A DNA stretch of 20,483 bases, from positions 1 through 20,483 of the forward strand of contig JBNJGS010000052.1 of NCBI GenBank assembly GCA_051747965.1, read 5' to 3'. Made by a program: the position numbers and the translations under genes. Shown here in pieces: positions 7,580 through 14,864 of the stretch (the first letter of the stretch is position 1; each line of letters opens with the position of its first letter). Below the pieces are notes generated by a model, which was not told the DNA's origin, did not search any database, and saw only the letters and a list, made by a program, of their open reading frames with translations. The stretch is from JAQIBY01 sp051747965. Lineage in GTDB: Bacteria > Bacteroidota > Bacteroidia > Bacteroidales > ML635J-15.

Positions 7580-8344
7580 TTATTCACTGCTTTTCTGCAA
7601 GCTAATGCGCTGTAGTTTATTGCTCCGGATCCAGCCCTTACTGCCATCAGATAAGGTGATCTGTGTGTAACTGTTCAGGCTGTCACTGATTTCTACTTTA
7701 AGCCCTTCGTGGATTTCAAACAGATTGATTCCGGTTTCTGATGGTGAGCTTTTTACCAGCCCGTCCTCAAATACAATGGCCTCATTGCCTGTATGTCTTT
7801 GCTTATCAAGTCTGAAAGCAAGCAACAGGCATATGATGCTGAGAAACAGTGCTGTGATGGCAATGGATGAAAGAGCTGTTCTCGCACCCGATCTTTTTCT
7901 GAACAAGCGCCAGGCGGTAAATGCAATAAAAATGAAAAAGAAAATGATGCTCAATACCGCCCATGTTCTGAGCTTAAGCCAGTGGTTGAAGGTGTCCAGC
8001 CAGGCTATAAAAAACAATTCGGGAATGGCATCTATGTCGTCCTGAATTTGTTCTCTGGCTACAGTTAAATTGTGCTGAATGTCATCGTCGGTAGGATTTA
8101 GACGGGCAGCACGTTCATAGTTCAGTATGGCCGGGCCCAAATCTCCAAGTTTATAATAAGCATTGCCCAGGTTGTAATATAATCTTGCATCGGGGCCTCT
8201 TTGCTCCAGCATCTGCTTGTACAGGTCAGCAGCAATTGCATATGATTCGTTAGTATATGCCTGCCGTGCGCTGTCAGCCAGATTGTTGGCGGAAGCTGTG
8301 ATCAGCATCATCAAGGCCATTATGAACAAACCAAATCGTTTCAT
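7580..8344 (-). CDS. batE: BatE-like protein: TPR, two membrane segments and SH3 domain
   Basis: This 254-residue protein has a signal peptide (about 1-20, ending near 'ASAN') and TPR helices at 25-105, including 'ARLYYNLGNAYYKLGDLGPAILNYERAARLNP'-type repeats. Two membrane segments lie at about 127-147 and 157-177. A C-terminal SH3-like domain (about 188-246) contains 'EIHEGLKVEI' and 'GSKGWIRSNKL'. This is the layout of BatE from the Bacteroides aerotolerance (Bat) operon, whose molecular function is not settled; Bat proteins form an envelope complex. It starts four bases after the batD stop, so the two are co-transcribed. Confidence 0.86.
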   Translation of the reverse strand: MKRFGLFIMALMMLITASANNLADSARQAYTNESYAIAADLYKQMLEQRGPDARLYYNLGNAYYKLGDLGPAILNYERAARLNPTDDDIQHNLTVAREQIQDDIDAIPELFFIAWLDTFNHWLKLRTWAVLSIIFFFIFIAFTAWRLFRKRSGARTALSSIAITALFLSIICLLLAFRLDKQRHTGNEAIVFEDGLVKSSPSETGINLFEIHEGLKVEISDSLNSYTQITLSDGSKGWIRSNKLQRISLQKSSE

Positions 8345-8348
8345 AGTT

Positions 8349-10169
8349 TTACAGGTTTTGTTCCAGTTTTGTGATTAAAGTAACAGCGTATTTGTAAATG
8401 CGTTGTGGGTCGGTTTCTGCACTGTCAGGGGCAAAATGAGCATATTCACATTTATCAATGATGTTACGCAGTTTCTCAATCAGGTTTTCAGGAATATTAC
8501 GTTCACGCAACTTGTCTGTTACACTGTCCCGTGAAAGATTTGCGGTATCCATATCCAGTTTGTCGGCTATATAACCCCATAGTGCCTTGATGGTTTCATT
8601 GTAGAATTCCTTATCATCGGATTGCATCAATGATTTTGCTTTCTTTAAGCGACGCATGGCTACTTTGTTGGCTTTTTTGTTCCGCAGTCTGGCAACATTC
8701 TGGCGTGCTTTTATTTGTTTGCGACGTAGTAATACAATGATGCCCAGCAAAGCAAAGGGAACCAAATAGAACATCCAGAAAACGGTGGTATTGAAAAAGT
8801 CGGGAATTTGACTGTTTTTCTTGTCTGTCTCTTTAAGGAAACGGATGTCCGTGGCAATTTTCCTGACATCACTTCGGCCAGCGCCCCGCGCCTGTGGTGT
8901 GCTATCCTCATAATCCGCTGTGCGACGAACATCGATTTTGTAATTGCCTGAGTTGTAGGTTTTATATTCTTCTGCTGCCGGATCAAACCAGGCCAGCTTT
9001 ATTTCAGGAAGTGTATGGGTATCCGGATACCTCGGGATAATTGTATAATTATACTCAATGCTGCCTGTGCTCCCCTGAATGCTTTGCGAGTAATTGGATT
9101 TTACCTCCGGGTCGTACACTTCAAAAATTTCAGGCAGGTTTATCTTGGGTTCACTCAACAGGTTGAGATTGCCTTTGCCGGATATTTTTATACGCAGATT
9201 AAAAGCATCATTGACATCTACACTGTCATGAGACAGGCTTGTTTCCACATTGAAAGTTCCGACTCCGCCATTGAAGCCTGCAGGTTTGCCGGAGGGCAGA
9301 CCCCTGATATCCAGATTTACACCGGGAATAGAGATTGTTTTGCGTACATTTTCATATTGTGAGAAAAAAGAGTCAAATAAACTGCGTGAATTTCCACCAC
9401 CCTGTACCTGTTCGCGCATTACCAGTTCAAGTTCTCCTTGTGATATACTGAGGTTGCCACTTCGCTGAGGATACAGTATCCAGGATGCCAGTTCTGCTAT
9501 ATAATAAGATCTTCCGTTGTAGCTGCCTCTTTCCAGATGTATTTGTTCAGGCATTTTGTAATCCTCAGCCCAGAATCCGTTAAATTCAGGGAAGGAAATA
9601 TCCTCAAATCCGGCAAGATTTCGTTCCGGTAGATAAAGCTTCAAACTGGCGTATATTGGCTCTTCCTCCCAGGCACTGCTTTTATTGACAGTGAGCCTGG
9701 CAAAGGGATCTTCACTGCCGGCAGTGCTGCCGGATTGTGTACTCTGTCTTTGTCCTCCTGCATGTTGTTGATTGCTGCCGGCTTGCCCGGATTCAATGAC
9801 ATTGATTGTCAGGCTGTTGGATTTGTATTCCTGGCCTTCAATGCTGACAGTTGCTGGTGGGATGGTATATGAACCTGACTCCGGGGCTTTTACTACCCAG
9901 GTGTAAGTAAAAGTATAGGTGTGTGTGACATTGTTGTTGACAATCCTTGTGCTGGAACTGGTTTGCTGGGTGGGTCCGCTCAAAACCTGAAAATTGTCCA
10001 TATCAGGAAGCTTCAGATTTCTGCCTTTTTTATTCATCTGGTACTGCAGATAAAAATTCTGGCCTTCTTCAACCACGGTCTTCGCCTTGGCTGTGAAACT
10101 CACATCCTGAGCCGAAATACTTCCCAGCCCCAAAATACAGCTTATTGCAATAAAGATAAATCGTTTCAT
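8349..10169 (-). CDS. batD: BatD family protein (oxygen tolerance)
   Basis: This 606-residue envelope protein has a signal peptide ending near 'GLGSISAQ' (residue 20) and a long beta-sandwich exported region. It opens with 'VSFTAKAKTVVEEGQNFYLQYQMN' and includes 'YTWVVKAPESGSYTIPPATVSIEGQEYKS', typical of BatD. A Gln/Gly/Ser-rich linker sits at about 128-150. One membrane segment (about 462-481) is followed by a basic cytoplasmic tail of about 125 residues. In Bacteroides the bat locus normally runs moxR, a DUF58 gene, batA, batB, batC, batD, batE. Here batD is the first gene, with its own predicted promoter and a divergent unrelated gene upstream, so batD-batE are detached from the von Willebrand-domain partners. 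Confidence 0.9.
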   Translation of the reverse strand: MKRFIFIAISCILGLGSISAQDVSFTAKAKTVVEEGQNFYLQYQMNKKGRNLKLPDMDNFQVLSGPTQQTSSSTRIVNNNVTHTYTFTYTWVVKAPESGSYTIPPATVSIEGQEYKSNSLTINVIESGQAGSNQQHAGGQRQSTQSGSTAGSEDPFARLTVNKSSAWEEEPIYASLKLYLPERNLAGFEDISFPEFNGFWAEDYKMPEQIHLERGSYNGRSYYIAELASWILYPQRSGNLSISQGELELVMREQVQGGGNSRSLFDSFFSQYENVRKTISIPGVNLDIRGLPSGKPAGFNGGVGTFNVETSLSHDSVDVNDAFNLRIKISGKGNLNLLSEPKINLPEIFEVYDPEVKSNYSQSIQGSTGSIEYNYTIIPRYPDTHTLPEIKLAWFDPAAEEYKTYNSGNYKIDVRRTADYEDSTPQARGAGRSDVRKIATDIRFLKETDKKNSQIPDFFNTTVFWMFYLVPFALLGIIVLLRRKQIKARQNVARLRNKKANKVAMRRLKKAKSLMQSDDKEFYNETIKALWGYIADKLDMDTANLSRDSVTDKLRERNIPENLIEKLRNIIDKCEYAHFAPDSAETDPQRIYKYAVTLITKLEQNL

Positions 10170-10191
10170 TTTGCCTGATCCATGAGATACA

Positions 10192-10221
10192 CAAAATTAG
10201 TTATTTCCTGTGATAATACAA
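10192..10221 (-). promoter_or_regulatory. Predicted promoter of batD-batE
   Basis: On the minus strand TTG (10221-10219) is followed after 19 bases by TAATTTTG (10199-10192), a full TAnnTTTG match, 22 bases before the batD ATG at 10169. This supports batD being the true first gene of its transcript. The rest of the divergent gap (10222-10459) has no clear plus-strand promoter; TTATCTTGG near 10416 is an imperfect -7 candidate. Confidence 0.65.
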
Positions 10222-10459
10222 GCTCAAATTACATCAGAAAGAAAACGTACCGGGCTACATGCTATTTTATTCATTTACTTAAAAAAATCTTAATGTGAGC
10301 GCCCCCCATGCTTTGATATTCTGTATCAATCTTTTCCACAGACACGATATGTTATTTTCTTTGTTTTACCGGTACCTGCAGGATGTTTTTCCGGGAATAT
10401 CCGTAAATTAATTGTTATCTTGGTGGCTCAAAGTTGCAAAGCAAAATAAAAACGAAAGT

Positions 10460-11890
10460 GTGGAAAACATCAGAGAACTCATAGTAAGGGAGTATGGTCG
10501 CGATGCTGACGAGCTCATACCCCTGAAACAGTCCGGTTCAGACAGGAGATATGTCAGGTTCAGAATTGGAAATCAGACCGGCATGGCTGCCGAGAATCCC
10601 CATGTACAGGAAAATCTTGTATTTTTTGAAATGAGCAGGCATTTCAGAGGCAAAGGAATAAACCTGCCTGAAGTGCATGCTGTCTCTGAAGACAAAACCA
10701 CTTATCTCCTGCAGGACCTCGGTGATACCTCTCTTTTTCAGCATTTATCTGACAAGCGTGAGGGTGAAACAATCCATCCGGAAACAATGGCATACTACAG
10801 ACAGGCACTTGATCAGCTTTCGGAAATGCAAACCCGTGCAGCAGATGGCTTTAACTACGATTATACCTGGCCGGTCCGTGAATTTGATAAGCAGGCAGTC
10901 CTCTGGGATCTGAATTATTTCAAATATTACTACGCCCGTTTATCACAAGCCCCTTTTGATGAGCATGCCCTGGAGAGGGATTTTCATGCATTGGCTGATT
11001 TTTTGTTGGAGGCTCCTTCAGACTTCTTTATGTTCAGGGATTTCCAGTCAAGAAATATTATGATACATGAGAAAAAAGTCTGGTTTATCGATTACCAGGG
11101 TGGGAGGAAAGGTGCCCTGCAGTATGATGTGGCATCCTTGCTGTGGCAGGCAAGGGCACAATTGCCCATCGGAATTAAAAACAAACTTCTGTCATCTTAC
11201 CTGAAATCTCTGGAGCAGCGCATACCTGTTAAGCAAGCTGATTTTATGTTGTATTATGAGGCTTATGTGCTAATCAGAGTTTTGCAGACTCTCGGGGCCT
11301 ATGGTTTCCGGGGATTGTATGAGCAGAAAAGCCACTTTATTCTCAGTATACCCATGGCCATGGATAATCTGAGGTATATCAGACAAAACTTTTCATGTCT
11401 GGATAAATATCCTGAACTCAGGAGTCTCACAGACAAGCTGCTGGATGAGAAATATCAGCTATGGCCGGGCAGCACAGCAACATCAGGCAAGCTGCGCGTG
11501 CAGATTATGAGTTTTTCTTACAAAAAAGGGCTACCGCGCGATTTCTCAGGTCATGGTGGTGGGCATGTTTTTGATTGCAGAGCTTTGCACAATCCGGGAC
11601 GCTATGATGAATTCAAAAAACTTACCGGCAAGGATCAGGCTGTGCTTGATTTTCTGGATAAGACAGAGGGCATGCAGGATTTTATGAAAAATGTCATACA
11701 GATTGTTACCCAATCGGTGGATACTTACAGGCACAGAAAATTTGATTTCCTTTCTGTCGCATTTGGCTGTACCGGCGGCCAACATCGCTCAGTTTATGCT
11801 GCAGAAAAAATGGCAGACTTCCTGAAAAACAATTATTCTGTTGATGTTGTTATCCACCACAGAGAACAGAAACATCTGAATCATGAGTAA
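10460..11890 (+). CDS. AmgK-like amino-sugar kinase fused to a RapZ C-terminal domain
   Basis: Residues 1-335 form an aminoglycoside-phosphotransferase-fold kinase with the AmgK-type entry 'SGSDRRYVRF' (25-34), 'QDLGDTSL' (85-92), the catalytic loop 'FRDFQSRNIM' (Asp194, Asn199; the usual HRD histidine is Phe) and the metal-binding 'FIDYQGG' (Asp211). AmgK phosphorylates N-acetylmuramate (and GlcNAc) at C1. Residues 345-476 match the RapZ C-terminal domain: 'DCRALHNPGRYDEFKKLTGKDQAV' region and 'AFGCTGGQHRSVYAAE' (434-449). In E. coli that domain binds glucosamine-6-phosphate and RNA; the RapZ N-terminal P-loop domain is absent here. No ATG exists before residue 42, so the GTG at 10460 with an A-rich leader is the preferred start; a TTG at 10412 is the alternative. 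A MurU-like gene follows in the same operon. Confidence 0.88.
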   Translation: MENIRELIVREYGRDADELIPLKQSGSDRRYVRFRIGNQTGMAAENPHVQENLVFFEMSRHFRGKGINLPEVHAVSEDKTTYLLQDLGDTSLFQHLSDKREGETIHPETMAYYRQALDQLSEMQTRAADGFNYDYTWPVREFDKQAVLWDLNYFKYYYARLSQAPFDEHALERDFHALADFLLEAPSDFFMFRDFQSRNIMIHEKKVWFIDYQGGRKGALQYDVASLLWQARAQLPIGIKNKLLSSYLKSLEQRIPVKQADFMLYYEAYVLIRVLQTLGAYGFRGLYEQKSHFILSIPMAMDNLRYIRQNFSCLDKYPELRSLTDKLLDEKYQLWPGSTATSGKLRVQIMSFSYKKGLPRDFSGHGGGHVFDCRALHNPGRYDEFKKLTGKDQAVLDFLDKTEGMQDFMKNVIQIVTQSVDTYRHRKFDFLSVAFGCTGGQHRSVYAAEKMADFLKNNYSVDVVIHHREQKHLNHE

Positions 11891-12005
11891 AAAAGCCTGT
11901 GAAAAAAAGAAATATACAACACCTGAGAATCCACTCCTGTATTGTAAAAAATGTGGCAGGAAAGCTGTGAAAAAGAAAAAGCTTTGTAAGCCAAAAGCAC
12001 TTTGA
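11883..12005 (+). CDS. 40-residue Cys-rich basic microprotein (possible zinc-ribbon half)
   Basis: The ORF starts with an ATG inside the last codons of the kinase gene (8-base overlap, shifted frame) and ends at a TGA 11 bases before the murU-like ATG. The product has four cysteines: Cys6, Cys21 and Cys24 in 'YCKKCGRKA', and Cys35 in 'KLCKPKAL'. About one third of the residues are Lys or Arg. The CxxCG knuckle plus two further cysteines would suit a small metal-binding fold, possibly nucleic-acid-linked. The overlapping start, correct operon position and knuckle motif argue for a real gene. No family was recognised with certainty, and a chance ORF remains possible because the stretch is A-rich. 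Confidence 0.6.
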   Translation: MSKKACEKKKYTTPENPLLYCKKCGRKAVKKKKLCKPKAL

Positions 12006-12016
12006 AAAAAACACCT

Positions 12017-12736
12017 ATGAAGGCTATGATATTTGCTGCAGGTTTGGGAACACGCCTGCATCCGTTAACAGAGAACAAACCCAAAGCCCTGGTGGAAGTC
12101 AGGCAAAAACCCATGCTCGGACATTTGCTCCACAGGCTTGCAGACTTTGGCATTCGGCATTTTGTGGTGAATGTTCATCATTATGCAGGCCAGATTGAGG
12201 ATTATCTTGCCCTGCCGGAGTTTTCAACTTATCATATTCAGATTTCTGATGAGCGTGATGCCTTGCTGGATACAGGCGGAGCTCTGGTGAAAGCCCGGCC
12301 ATTGCTCAGAGCTGATGAGCCGGTACTTGTCCACAATGTAGATGTGTGGTCTCAGATAAATATCCGGCTTCTGATTGATTTTCACAATGCAAAAACAGCC
12401 CTTGCCAGCCTGGCGGTGAGCAGGCGGGAAACCAGTCGCTATTTATTGTTTGATCATCACCGGAAACTCTGTGGCTGGAAAAATAAAAAAACCGGAGAAA
12501 CGCGCATGAGTCGTAATGCCTGTCAGATGAAACAGTATCTGGCATTTTCGGGGATTCAGGTCTTGTCCCAGGATTTTCTGGATATGATGGAGGACAGGGG
12601 AAGCTTCTCCATCATTGATGAATATTTGCGCCTGTCGGCAGATTACGAAATTCTGGGCTGGGAGCATGATAAAGCGTACTGGATGGACCTGGGCCGGCCG
12701 GAAATGATTAAGCGGGCCAATAAGACAGACTGGTAG
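12017..12736 (+). CDS. MurU-like sugar-1-phosphate nucleotidyltransferase
   Basis: This 239-residue nucleotidyltransferase has the NTP-transferase signature 'MIFAAGLGTRLHPLTENKPKAL' region at 4-25, with the Gly-rich loop and conserved Lys, 'DTGGAL' near residue 90, 'VHNVDV' with the metal-binding Asp, and 'WMDLGRP' near the end. Length and motifs fit MurU, which converts MurNAc-1-phosphate and UTP to UDP-MurNAc, bypassing de novo synthesis through MurA and MurB. The adjacent AmgK-like kinase, which would make the substrate, strongly supports this over a mannose- or glucose-1-phosphate enzyme. The ATG at 12017 is preferred; an in-frame TTG at 12002 overlaps the microprotein stop. The gene converges on the histidine kinase gene with 12 bases between. 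Confidence 0.85.
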   Translation: MKAMIFAAGLGTRLHPLTENKPKALVEVRQKPMLGHLLHRLADFGIRHFVVNVHHYAGQIEDYLALPEFSTYHIQISDERDALLDTGGALVKARPLLRADEPVLVHNVDVWSQINIRLLIDFHNAKTALASLAVSRRETSRYLLFDHHRKLCGWKNKKTGETRMSRNACQMKQYLAFSGIQVLSQDFLDMMEDRGSFSIIDEYLRLSADYEILGWEHDKAYWMDLGRPEMIKRANKTDW

Positions 12737-12748
12737 ATCCGAAGCGAA

Positions 12749-14824
12749 TTATTTAATGTGCTCAATCAGTACTTTTATGATCATATCACGGCTTACTGGT
12801 TTGGCAAGATAATCATCAAAACCGGCTTCCATTACCCGCTGCCTGTCGTTGTCTTCCGCATATGCTGTTAATGCAATGATGGGGAGATCAGGTTTAAGCT
12901 TTCTGATTTCTTCAAAAGATTCATATCCGTTAAGCACAGGCATTTTTAAATCCATCAGTACAGCATCAAAATCCTGTTTGCGAATGCTTTCTACCGCCTC
13001 ATAACCATCCCTGGCATGATGACATGTAATTTTGTAGCGCTTTAGCAATTCTTTAATGTAATAATAATTGTCAACAATATCTTCAGCCACCAGTATTTGT
13101 TTTCCTTTCAATTGTTCTTTCTGCTTGTCTTTTTTCTGCTCCGTTTCAGCTTCGCTGGTTTCTTCTTTGCTGTGAATACTGTCCGGCAAAATGGTAAAAT
13201 AGAATCTGCTGCCTTCTCCTTCCCTGGACTGAACACCAATTTCACCATCCAGCATTTCAACATATGCCCTGGCAATGGATAAGCCCAGACCGGTGCCTGT
13301 AATTGGGGCGTTAAGCCTGTTCTTTCCCTGTACAAAGCGCTCAAATATTTTGTCCTGGTGGATTTCAGGTATTCCGGGGCCGGTGTCTTCAACAAAAAAC
13401 TCAATATATCCGCCCTTCAAGGTGTAGCCGAAGCTTATCAGCCCTGTTTCAGTGAATTTCGCGGCATTGTTGATTAAATTGCTTAGAATTTGTTTCAGTT
13501 TACCCTGATCTGTGACAATGCTGATATCGGATTTCTCTTCCGGCAAAACAAGTTGAAATTCCGCCTTCTTGTTTTTCAGGAGCGGGTCATGAAGCTCTTT
13601 TACATCAGCAAGAAACTCATGCAGCTTAAACTGGCTTTTGTGAATCTCTGTCTGCCCCACTTCAATTTTGGACATATTGATGATGTCTTCAATGATGTTC
13701 AAAAGTTGCACGGAGGATTTGTGAATGATCTTTACATGTTCACGGTATGGATTGTCCTCCTCCATGTCATTGATAATCAGGTCTGAAAAACCCATGATCC
13801 CGTTCATCGGGGTTCGTATTTCATGACTCAGGTTGGCCAGAAAAGCTGTTTTGAGAGCATCAGATTCTTCAGCAGCTTCCTTGGCTTCTTTCAGATGCTT
13901 CTCTGTCATTTTTTTATGCTCCAGCTCCTTTTTGAGCGCACTCGTCTTCTTTAATACTTGTTTTTTGAGACTGTATATCCAGACCAAAACCATGGACAAT
14001 AGAACCAAAAGAATGATGACTGCAGGCAATAACCACTTTTTTACGAAAATCATAAATCCATGGTCATTATAGGGAGCGTACCAATCTTTGTAAATATCTT
14101 CATATGTGCCGTCCTGTCTTGCCATGAGTAAAGCCTCATTTAGAAGTGCCTGTAAATCTTTATCGCCGCGGGCAATGCTATAGCAATAATCCAGGGGAGG
14201 AAAAGGAAGCTTCCGGTGGGTCAGACCTTTAATCCTGGAATTTCGCACATAATAGTTCCCCTGGACCAGGGGACAGAAAACAACATCTCCTTTGCCTTCG
14301 GCCAGAGCTTGCAGAGCTTCTGTGTAATTTTCATATTTTATGACATCTCCATTGATTCTCATGTCATGCACAATTTCATGCATGATATCATCTTCTTCCA
14401 CCAGGATGGTTTTGTCCGTAATGTCTTCCAGAGATTTGATGTCTGATCCTTTGGGGACAAACATGGCCTGGGAAACTTTATTGTGGGGATTAGTGAAAAG
14501 ATACAGTAACTCGCGCTGCTCAGATATGTACATGGAGGTAACATAGGTTTTTGATCCCGTCCTCATGCTGTCAACTACCACATGCCATGGCATCAGGTCT
14601 ATCATGATTTCCCTGTCTGCATAATCGGCCAGTTGCCGTATCAGATCTATATTGAAGCCATCAGGCTTACCATCCTCATTGACGAATTCAAAAGGAGGAT
14701 ATTCAGAATCGCCAATGTAGAAAATCGTGTCAGAATGCTGATTGAAGCCATTTACCGTGCTGGTTGTGCAGAGAAGGATCAGGCTTAATAAAAGGAAAAC
14801 ATGGGCTGTGTACTTCTTTATCAT
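12749..14824 (-). CDS. Hybrid sensor histidine kinase with periplasmic solute-binding sensor domain
   Basis: This 691-residue protein has a signal/anchor segment (about 8-24) and a type-3 solute-binding domain in the periplasm (about 33-252: 'YIGDSEYPPFEFVNEDGKPDGFNIDL' region to 'GTYEDIYKDWY'). A membrane segment at about 262-284 and a coiled coil (286-322) follow. HisKA carries His334 in 'NLSHEIRTPMNG'. HATPase has 'NLINNA' (449-454), 'DTGPGI' (480-485) and 'GTGLGL' (510-515). An acidic/lysine-rich linker leads to a receiver domain with Glu581-Asp582, phospho-acceptor Asp625 in 'LMDLKMP' and Lys675. No DNA-binding output domain is present, so the phosphate must pass to another protein. The sensor probably binds an amino acid or similar small solute. 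The start at 14824 begins a normal signal sequence; an ATG 11 codons upstream is less likely. Confidence 0.92.
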   Translation of the reverse strand: MIKKYTAHVFLLLSLILLCTTSTVNGFNQHSDTIFYIGDSEYPPFEFVNEDGKPDGFNIDLIRQLADYADREIMIDLMPWHVVVDSMRTGSKTYVTSMYISEQRELLYLFTNPHNKVSQAMFVPKGSDIKSLEDITDKTILVEEDDIMHEIVHDMRINGDVIKYENYTEALQALAEGKGDVVFCPLVQGNYYVRNSRIKGLTHRKLPFPPLDYCYSIARGDKDLQALLNEALLMARQDGTYEDIYKDWYAPYNDHGFMIFVKKWLLPAVIILLVLLSMVLVWIYSLKKQVLKKTSALKKELEHKKMTEKHLKEAKEAAEESDALKTAFLANLSHEIRTPMNGIMGFSDLIINDMEEDNPYREHVKIIHKSSVQLLNIIEDIINMSKIEVGQTEIHKSQFKLHEFLADVKELHDPLLKNKKAEFQLVLPEEKSDISIVTDQGKLKQILSNLINNAAKFTETGLISFGYTLKGGYIEFFVEDTGPGIPEIHQDKIFERFVQGKNRLNAPITGTGLGLSIARAYVEMLDGEIGVQSREGEGSRFYFTILPDSIHSKEETSEAETEQKKDKQKEQLKGKQILVAEDIVDNYYYIKELLKRYKITCHHARDGYEAVESIRKQDFDAVLMDLKMPVLNGYESFEEIRKLKPDLPIIALTAYAEDNDRQRVMEAGFDDYLAKPVSRDMIIKVLIEHIK

Positions 14825-14864
14825 GACAGATTTAGTTTGTTTGATAAATATACGCAAATTTGGC

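Noticed and set aside
13490..13786. 98-codon plus-strand ORF within the histidine kinase gene
   Set aside because: It overlaps the HisKA/HATPase coding region on the other strand, which has every catalytic box intact.
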